Source: an uncultured Bacteroidales bacterium (lineage in GTDB: Bacteria; Bacteroidota; Bacteroidia; Bacteroidales; UBA932). Taken from it: 9,865 nt of DNA. The notes below the pieces were generated by a model. That model was given only the letters and a program-made list of their open reading frames with translations, was not told the origin of the DNA and did no database searches. The position numbers were made by a program, and so were the translations under genes. The stretch lies in NCBI GenBank assembly GCA_934725285.1, contig CAKVBK010000065.1, forward strand, positions 1-9,865. The letters are read 5' to 3'. This document shows positions 1 to 4,270 of this stretch, piece by piece (the first letter of the stretch is position 1; every line of letters starts with the position of its first letter).

Positions 1-152
1 ACTGTCCTGCCAACCGCTTCTTGGCTTTGGTGGCGTGGAACCTGAAATTTGATTCCTGTTATCGGGCTGTACCACCAGTCGTGATTCTTTCCGTGCGAAT
101 GAAAAGAGCATCCCGCTTTTTTCAATTTCCTTATTACTTCTGAGTACTTCAT
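1..152 (-). CDS. hicA: HicA-type mRNA interferase toxin, C-terminus cut by window edge
   Basis: Fifty codons are visible from an ATG at 152 before the left edge. The protein begins MKYSEVIRKLKKAGC and continues with a HGKNHDWW segment and a VPRHQSQE segment. This is the HicA pattern: an N-terminal helix with an L..AGC turn, a conserved His (H24 here) preceded by a Gly-containing turn, a short strand, then VPxH and a following acidic/Gly-Thr stretch. HicA proteins are small (about 60-80 residues) ribosome-independent RNases with a dsRBD-like fold, neutralised by HicB. The partner hicB would be expected just downstream, outside the window. The gene has its own promoter and is separated from the late operon by a terminator, so it is probably expressed independently, including in a lysogen. 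No Shine-Dalgarno sequence is seen; the leader is A-rich, as is common in Bacteroidetes. Family assignment is fairly secure; activity and the antitoxin cannot be seen. Confidence 0.8.
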   Translation of the reverse strand, partial: MKYSEVIRKLKKAGCSFHSHGKNHDWWYSPITGIKFQVPRHQSQEAVGRT

Positions 153-177
153 TTTGTATTGCTTTTTGATTGCACTA

Positions 178-209
178 CAAAGGTACGAAGATTCTTAACA
201 TTTTCCAAA
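178..209 (-). promoter_or_regulatory. Bacteroidetes-type promoter for hicA
   Basis: Read on the minus strand, TTTG (206-209) is followed after 20 bases by TACCTTTG (178-185). This is a full match to the Bacteroides -33 TTTG / -7 TANNTTTG consensus at the usual spacing. Transcription would start around 170-172, leaving a leader of about 20 nt before the hicA ATG at 152. The surrounding DNA is AT-rich and contains no open frame. Confidence 0.75.
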
Positions 210-300
210 TTTTTCGACAACTATTTTCAAAATAATTCACTCTTTTTCAACTCTTTCGATTTACTGCCGGGCCGAACCGCCTCTTCTTAATTTATACAAC

Positions 301-327
301 AAAAAAAGCCCCGGAGCAATCCGGGGC
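301..327 (-). terminator. Rho-independent terminator of the late operon
   Basis: On the minus strand a 7-bp GC-only stem, GCCCCGG / CCGGGGC (arms 321-327 and 308-314), encloses a 6-nt loop and is followed at once by seven T (301-307). It lies 57 nt past the stop of the 117-codon gene and about 90 nt before the hicA promoter. It therefore closes the late operon and insulates hicA from it. Confidence 0.88.
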
Positions 328-331
328 CGTG

Positions 332-371
332 CGGCTATGCGCTTTTGCTGTCAAACATTAAGAGATAGCCG
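332..371. repeat. Short inverted repeat in the 3' untranslated region
   Basis: CGGCTAT (332-338) and its exact reverse complement ATAGCCG (365-371) flank 26 nt, just upstream of the terminator in the direction of transcription. It could form a second, weak hairpin in the 3' untranslated region. No T-tract follows it, so it is not itself a terminator. A 7-bp match with a long loop can arise by chance. Confidence 0.3.
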
Positions 372-384
372 ATAATTCTTTTGT

Positions 385-738
385 TTATTTCTTGAAGGCG
401 GCTTCCATCTTATCCTCAAGTTTCTTTCGATATTCCTCATCCTTGCCTTCATCCCTGTACTTCTTCAGTTTGTCCACAACTTCCTGAAGCCTGTCAGCGT
501 CTTCCGGATTAAAGATGAACTCATCAAAGTCGCCGTATATACTTCTACGGCCAAAGACGTATCTGATCGCATTTCTGATTCTCCTAAAGAATCCATCTCT
601 AACCAAGTGAACGCGACAGAACACCGACCCCCATTCGTCATCAGCTTCCATAATGAGGGAATGGTTCACATCACCACACTGGCAAACAAACAATTCCTTT
701 TTGCCTTCTTCCATATTGCTTATATATTGTTGAATCAT
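385..738 (-). CDS. Small conserved-looking phage protein with a CxC motif, function unknown
   Basis: The 117-residue soluble protein has no membrane segment. Near the N-terminus is a Cys-x-Cys-Gly-Asp-x-Asn-His stretch (C19, C21, H26), which could bind metal but lacks an obvious second Cys pair. A basic amphipathic region follows (FFRRIRNAIRYVFGRRS, about 50-66), then an acidic GDFDEFIF strand (69-76) and a Lys/Glu-rich C-terminal helix that may be a coiled coil (about 80-115). I recall similar short proteins in Bacteroides phages but know no function for them. The chosen ATG at 738 overlaps the upstream stop as ATGA, which suggests translational coupling. An in-frame ATG at 714 (residue 9) is an alternative start. 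It is the last gene before the terminator. Confidence 0.8.
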   Translation of the reverse strand: MIQQYISNMEEGKKELFVCQCGDVNHSLIMEADDEWGSVFCRVHLVRDGFFRRIRNAIRYVFGRRSIYGDFDEFIFNPEDADRLQEVVDKLKKYRDEGKDEEYRKKLEDKMEAAFKK

Positions 739-923
739 AAATCCAGCATTTCATCGACCTTACGATGTGTCTCTTGAAGTTGCAGCTTCATTATTTCAGC
801 GACCTTTGCCGGATCTTCATCGCAGATTCGATGGATTTCTTCATCGACGGCCTGTCTTTCTTCTTTACTCTTGGCACTGATAAATCTCTCCCTCAGTGCG
901 TCCATCTGTTCCTTCGTTATCAT
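735..923 (-). CDS. Small acidic helical protein, function unknown
   Basis: The 62-residue protein starts MITKEQMDALRERFISA. It is highly charged and probably all helix, with heptad-like Leu/Ile/Val spacing, a single Cys (C35) and no membrane segment. The open frame extends upstream to 1016, but that extension would overlap the preceding gene by 35 bases and its sequence is low in character, so the ATG at 923 is preferred. Its stop forms ATGA with the next start. The 58 nt between it and the upstream gene is the longest gap in the operon apart from the one at 9179-9256. I do not recognise a named family; its position at the end of a lysis region is the only hint to its role. Confidence 0.7.
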   Translation of the reverse strand: MITKEQMDALRERFISAKSKEERQAVDEEIHRICDEDPAKVAEIMKLQLQETHRKVDEMLDL

Positions 924-981
924 ATTCGCAAGGTAGCAAGCATTTCCGGAATCGCAAAGGGTTTGGCAGAAAATTTTGGGC

Positions 982-1479
982 TTACCACTCGACAAGACTG
1001 TAGGAGAGGCCGGCACCGATGTAGGGGAGTGGGGCGATGCGGTTGTCCTGGAGGGTAAGGCCGTAGCCGGCTTGGAGGGCGATGGACCAGTGAGACCTTT
1101 TTCGTGACGGCACGGAAATGGTCTTGGTGACGGTTTTCGTTTCGGGAAAGACCTGGATCAGGTCAAGGGACGGCTGGTAGCCGGACACCACCGCGCGGTA
1201 ATCCTTGCCGGAATATTCCTTGCGCTCCTTAGGAAGCTGGACGAAGGTGGTGTCGTGGATGGTTATGATGTCGGGATAGGCGACAAGGAACGTGTCGATG
1301 ATGGTTGTGAGGATGGGGACGGGACACTCGACGGTTACGGTGTCCATAACAATGAGGGTGTCGGCCTTGGGCGTTTCGATGGGTATGGCGCCAGCCGCGC
1401 GGTAGCCCAGCCTCCAGCTCAGAACGGAGACCGCGGCCACCAGCGCAGCGACAAGCGTAAGAACCCAAACCGGCTTCAT
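982..1479 (-). CDS. N-terminally anchored beta-rich envelope protein (DUF6808-like), candidate lysis accessory
   Basis: The 165-residue protein has one membrane segment at about residues 4-22, followed by Arg (R23, R27). The rest is beta-prone and rich in Thr/Val/Ile, with a DTTFVQLPKERKEYSG stretch and a following YRAVVSGYQPSLD stretch in its middle. The last 35 residues (HWSIALQAGYG, then PYIGAGLSYSLVEW) look like a beta-hairpin of an outer-membrane barrel and end in an aromatic residue, as outer-membrane sorting signals do. It resembles proteins I recall annotated DUF6808 in Bacteroides phages. The ATG at 1479 overlaps the upstream stop as ATGA, and GGAGG lies 9 nt before it. A bridge between inner membrane and cell wall or outer membrane is plausible for a protein next to an endolysin, but this is inference. 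Confidence 0.8.
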   Translation of the reverse strand: MKPVWVLTLVAALVAAVSVLSWRLGYRAAGAIPIETPKADTLIVMDTVTVECPVPILTTIIDTFLVAYPDIITIHDTTFVQLPKERKEYSGKDYRAVVSGYQPSLDLIQVFPETKTVTKTISVPSRKRSHWSIALQAGYGLTLQDNRIAPLPYIGAGLSYSLVEW

Positions 1480-1898
1480 CGTTTCACGCCTCCGAGCCTG
1501 TCAGCCCACTTCTCGGTGTAGAAATCGTAATAGCTGATGGTGTCGAAACACTTGAACGAAGAATGCAGCCAAGCCCACGTAATGGACGGTAAACCAATGA
1601 TAAGCAGGTACAGCCATCCAAGATATAGAGACTGCACTGAGTGCCCCCATTCGTGGTTCAACGTCTTTTGTACGTATGGTTTATCAGCCGAGCGGATGTA
1701 ATGGTATGGGAGCACGATGTAAATTCCGAGACATATCCCACCGCGCATCTTTCCAGAAAATAACACTCTGGCTCCCCAGAGTTCCGTCCTGTTGGCATCA
1801 CACCCACGGCCATACCACCAGAACAGCAGCAGCCCAAGCAGGTTCTGCGGCAGTTGCCAGATGTAAAGCAAAACTTCTATCAGAACTTTCATATTCAT
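1476..1898 (-). CDS. Membrane protein with an HExxH zinc-metalloprotease-like motif
   Basis: The 140-residue protein has a long N-terminal hydrophobic segment (about 4-29), a shorter hydrophobic stretch (about 54-66) and another (about 91-110). Between them sits NHEWGHSVQS, an HExxH motif (H82, E83, H86). Near the C-terminus YTEKWADRLGG offers Glu129 and Asp133 as a possible third zinc ligand, 43 residues after H86, as in gluzincin peptidases. I recall hypothetical membrane proteins of Bacteroidales and Firmicutes sharing the HEWGH-x-x-Q and DFYTEKWAD-LGG signatures, without an assigned role. It lies 6 nt after the endolysin gene and overlaps the next gene by 4 bases, so it belongs to the lysis region. 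It might process an envelope or lysis protein, or be a catalytically dead membrane factor. The start could equally be the ATG at 1892. Confidence 0.82.
   Translation of the reverse strand: MNMKVLIEVLLYIWQLPQNLLGLLLFWWYGRGCDANRTELWGARVLFSGKMRGGICLGIYIVLPYHYIRSADKPYVQKTLNHEWGHSVQSLYLGWLYLLIIGLPSITWAWLHSSFKCFDTISYYDFYTEKWADRLGGVKR
1489..1493 (-). promoter_or_regulatory. Shine-Dalgarno site GGAGG for the DUF6808-like gene
   Basis: GGAGG on the minus strand lies 9 nt before the ATG at 1479, inside the final codons of the upstream gene. It supports that start and coupled translation across the ATGA overlap. Confidence 0.55.
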
Positions 1899-1904
1899 TG
1901 AATA

Positions 1905-2339
1905 TTAAAACCTTTCCCCTTGGTATCTTCTGTTGTAGAGCAACTGCCGCCTCTGCGGGCCGCCCTTGCGGTGGCTGATGTGCACGAAGGTCGGGTAGAG
2001 GATCATCTGGTCAACCTCTTTCCAGATTTCCGGTGTGTTCCTGACCACCTTGGCCAACAGGAACGGATCCGCCGCCGCGATGTCGGCCGCCTCTCCCTTG
2101 ACGTGCTGCGATGTGGGCACACCGCCCACCTCTTTGTTGAGCTCCGGGCAACGGTACCCGCTGTTTATCCGCAGCGGACGCCCGACCCTGTCACGGAGCG
2201 GCTGGAGCACCTTTTCGGTCAGCTCCTTCACCGCGTCCCGCACAGCGAACGAGGTGATCACGTTGCAGATGCCCTTGCGCTCCGCTGTAGGTGATTCCTC
2301 GAACTCGCGGTAACTGAATTCCTTACTGATCGTTCCCAT
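1905..2339 (-). CDS. M15-family peptidoglycan peptidase (endolysin)
   Basis: The 144-residue protein matches the peptidase M15 (M15A, D-Ala-D-Ala carboxypeptidase-like) family. Motifs in order are INSGYRCPELN (58-68), then VGGVPTSQHVKGEAADI (71-87) carrying the zinc ligands H79 and D86, and FVHISH (118-123), where H120 fits the third ligand. Asp110 in VDQMILYP is close to where the catalytic acid usually lies. Such enzymes cut peptide stems or crosslinks of peptidoglycan and often serve as single-domain phage endolysins. There is no signal peptide or membrane segment, so export would depend on a holin, consistent with the two membrane proteins encoded just upstream. The ATG at 2339 overlaps the upstream gene by 17 bases and is preceded by GGAGG with a 6-nt spacer. 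This is the best supported function in the window. Confidence 0.95.
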   Translation of the reverse strand: MGTISKEFSYREFEESPTAERKGICNVITSFAVRDAVKELTEKVLQPLRDRVGRPLRINSGYRCPELNKEVGGVPTSQHVKGEAADIAAADPFLLAKVVRNTPEIWKEVDQMILYPTFVHISHRKGGPQRRQLLYNRRYQGERF

Positions 2340-2685
2340 TGCCGTCCTCCATCTTCACGGAGCCGAAAGGCGGCTCCCTGTCCATGCACTTGATTTTCTT
2401 GCACCGGAAGGCGTTCAGGTAGGCCACCTTGCTGCTGAGCTTGTCGCCGCGGTCACGGAGCGTGCCGATGCTCTTGTAGAGCTGGTCGATCTTGACGTCC
2501 TTGTCCGCAAGCTGCTGGCGCAGCGCCTCCGACTCGTTCTTGTACTCGTCCACAAGCCCGCGCCACTGGTCGATGGTCTTCGAGACGTTGTCCAGCACGG
2601 AGGCCGTCTTGCGGTCGCCAAGGAAGTAGATTGTCGTGAACGCCCCCGATGTGATCAGCGTCACTATGATGCTTGTCCAGTCCAT
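2323..2685 (-). CDS. Membrane-anchored coiled-coil protein of the lysis region (holin- or spanin-like)
   Basis: The 120-residue protein starts MDWTSIIVTLITSGAF. One membrane segment spans about residues 4-22 and is followed by Asp-Arg-Lys. A charged region with heptad pattern (about 25-85) should form a coiled coil. The C-terminal part has a Cys pair (C95, C100) and REPPFG (103-108). The layout recalls Rz-type inner-membrane spanins and also one-segment phage holins. The charge pattern (acidic before the segment, basic after it) favours an inside C-terminus, which argues against a spanin. The frame is open up to 2886, but that extension has the Arg/His/Gly-rich look of an antisense-like shadow. 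The ATG at 2685 sits on the upstream stop (TGATG) with a purine-rich GAAGGAAG just before it. Confidence 0.85.
   Translation of the reverse strand: MDWTSIIVTLITSGAFTTIYFLGDRKTASVLDNVSKTIDQWRGLVDEYKNESEALRQQLADKDVKIDQLYKSIGTLRDRGDKLSSKVAYLNAFRCKKIKCMDREPPFGSVKMEDGNGNDQ
2346..2350 (-). promoter_or_regulatory. Shine-Dalgarno site GGAGG for the endolysin gene
   Basis: GGAGG on the minus strand lies 6 nt before the ATG at 2339, inside the 3' end of the upstream coiled-coil gene. It decides the overlapping start of the peptidase gene. Strong Shine-Dalgarno sites are not the rule in Bacteroidetes, so its presence at this gene stands out. Confidence 0.6.
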
Positions 2686-3134
2686 CACTTCCTTCTGTTG
2701 AACCTGATGACCCACCGGACGAACAGCGCGGCAAGGGCAACCGCCACGACACCGAATACGGTCCATCCGAGCGGTGTGGTGATGAGGTCCTTGCCGTTGC
2801 CGAAGTGGAGCAGCCAGCCGATTAGGGCGCACAGGTGTATGGACACCGGTCCCGCCATCGTGGCCACGATGTCCCACCAGTCCCACTTGGAGTCGAGGAA
2901 ATATTCCTTTATGAACCCCGCGAATGCGGCCGCGAAGTAGCCGCCGATGGGGGCGATGAGGATGTCCCTCAGCGTCGGCTCCGGAACCGGCCCGGAACAG
3001 AGCGAAAGGAGGAACGCGATGTTGAACGCGGCGAAGATCACCCCGCCGATCCCGAAGTGGGCTATCCTGTCAAGCCCGATTTTGTTGATGAGATTCTCCA
3101 TTGCCTTTGAATATTTTGGTTTACGATCATTCAT
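2685..3134 (-). CDS. Polytopic inner-membrane protein, candidate holin
   Basis: The 149-residue protein appears to have four membrane segments (in this numbering about 23-43, 56-75, 86-107 and 122-142) and a basic tail, FNRRK. An early DRIAHFGIGG (21-30) and a mid-chain KEYFLDSKWDWWDIVATMAG (76-95) resemble the His/Gly and Lys-Glu/Asp-Trp-Asp signatures of a family of small membrane proteins common in Bacteroides phages, partly like the YfiM/DUF2279 type. A holin role is inferred from size, topology and the endolysin downstream. The start at 3134 overlaps the upstream gene by 8 bases. The in-frame ATG at 3101, giving MENLINKIGLDRIAHF, also fits well. The open frame up to 3230 is rejected because it would overlap the fibre gene by about 100 bases. 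Confidence 0.82.
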   Translation of the reverse strand: MNDRKPKYSKAMENLINKIGLDRIAHFGIGGVIFAAFNIAFLLSLCSGPVPEPTLRDILIAPIGGYFAAAFAGFIKEYFLDSKWDWWDIVATMAGPVSIHLCALIGWLLHFGNGKDLITTPLGWTVFGVVAVALAALFVRWVIRFNRRK

Positions 3135-4269
3135 TAGTCGCCGCCAGAACCCAGCCGCCGGCGGTCTCGTCATATTTGTAGGTCCCGTCGTCCAGGACGA
3201 GGTGCAGCGCCCCCGACTTGGCAGTGTCATAGATGTCCGTCATAAGCTGAGCCTTGAAGAAGTCGATGACATCATCGGCGCATCCCTTTAATGTCAGGCT
3301 TCTCAGCGCCGAGCATCCGACAAACATGCCCCCATACTGGGCCTGTTTCGCAGTGTCCATCTGCCAGCCGCTTAGAACTAATCCCTTTAGGTTGTTATTG
3401 AACTGATCGGCGAACATCTGCTGGAAGTCGCCGCAATTCCTCAGGTCCCATCCCGTCAGGTCAAGATATTCGGCGTTGTTGTTCGCGAAAAGGCCGGACA
3501 CGTCCGTCACGTTGCTCACGTCCCAGGTCGTAAAGTCTCCGATAGCGCTGAAGTCCAGGACGTGGCACTTGAGGAACATACTGTGGATGTCAGTGCATTT
3601 GGCGGTGACCCATCCGTCAATCCTGAAATCGACTTTCTTGAGGCTGACGCACTCACAGAACATCTCGCTGAAGTTGGTGCAGGCGCTGAAATCTACCGTC
3701 GTCATACCTGTTATTGCCTCAAGTCCCCTGTGCCAGCCGAACATCTTGTGGGCCTCGGTGACCTTGGCGCCGCAGTCCGCAGGAAGCTTCACGGTGCGTA
3801 ATTTTGTCACGGTGTCAAAATCCACATTGGCCGCGAAGGCGGCATAAAGCGACGTGTTGTTGGCAAGGTTCCAACTGGAGATGTCAATCGTCTCTATGTT
3901 GTGGCAGCTGAAGAACGTCTCCCTCAGCGACTTGGTCGCTATGGCCTTGCCCCCGAAGTCGTAAGCCTCCACGCTCTGGGAGTTGAACCGGTTGTTGTTC
4001 GTCTCCCAGATCTGCGCGTCGGGGCTGACGTGGAGGTCGATCACGTTGTCCGAGTTGTACCACACGAACCTGTCCCACCACTGCTTGGCCTTGTTGCCGT
4101 TGATGGCATAGTAGGTGTACGTCCCGTCGCCGTTGTCAATGTAATGGAACCTGTCAACGCCCGAGCCCGCTCCCCAGTAGGCGTTCACGAGGGGCTTCCG
4201 GCAAAGCCCCCAGAATATCGCGTCCGATGTCTTCCATCGCACCGGCAGCAAAAGTCTTCTTCCGCTCAT
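3127..4269 (-). CDS. Tail fibre or adhesin with DUF285 (BspA-like) repeats
   Basis: The 380-residue protein has a short N-terminal region (1-60) that may attach it to the tail, including a GDGTYTYYAINGNKAKQWW stretch, then a repeat domain at about 110-335. Repeats centre on a (M/A)F pair followed by a Cys or Asn and a hydrophobic strand, as in SEMFCECVSLKKVDF and GGMFVGCSALRSL. The key Phe residues are near 120, 145, 177, 204, 232, 261, 286 and 316, a period of about 28. WDVSNVTDVSGLF (249-261) is the diagnostic DUF285 sequence, a leucine-rich-repeat-like family known from Mycoplasma and Bacteroidales surface proteins. A C-terminal beta cap with DDGTYKYDETAGGWVLAA follows. The ATG at 4269 lies 1 nt after the upstream stop. 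The frame is open to 4335, but that would overlap the previous gene. A receptor-binding role is inferred from context. Confidence 0.88.
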   Translation of the reverse strand: MSGRRLLLPVRWKTSDAIFWGLCRKPLVNAYWGAGSGVDRFHYIDNGDGTYTYYAINGNKAKQWWDRFVWYNSDNVIDLHVSPDAQIWETNNNRFNSQSVEAYDFGGKAIATKSLRETFFSCHNIETIDISSWNLANNTSLYAAFAANVDFDTVTKLRTVKLPADCGAKVTEAHKMFGWHRGLEAITGMTTVDFSACTNFSEMFCECVSLKKVDFRIDGWVTAKCTDIHSMFLKCHVLDFSAIGDFTTWDVSNVTDVSGLFANNNAEYLDLTGWDLRNCGDFQQMFADQFNNNLKGLVLSGWQMDTAKQAQYGGMFVGCSALRSLTLKGCADDVIDFFKAQLMTDIYDTAKSGALHLVLDDGTYKYDETAGGWVLAATNE

Positions 4270-4270
4270 G

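Noticed and set aside
153..384. Phage attachment site or prophage end next to hicA
   Set aside because: No integrase, tRNA fragment or duplicated core is visible; a single edge cannot show an att site.
924..981. Promoter before the 62-codon gene (TTTG, 19 nt, TACCTTGC)
   Set aside because: The -7 box misses the last two consensus positions, and the predicted start would fall at the ATG itself. It is probably coincidental.
924..1016. Upstream extension of the 62-codon gene to an ATG at 1016
   Set aside because: It would overlap the DUF6808-like gene by 35 bases and adds residues with no resemblance to the helical body of the protein. The ATG at 923 is more natural.
2686..2886. Upstream extension of the coiled-coil membrane protein
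   Set aside because: The extension is Arg/His/Gly-rich and lies within the polytopic membrane gene in another frame. It would also bury the membrane segment in mid-chain.
3135..3230. Upstream extension of the polytopic membrane protein
   Set aside because: It overlaps the C-terminal coding sequence of the DUF285 fibre by about 100 bases and shows no protein-like composition.
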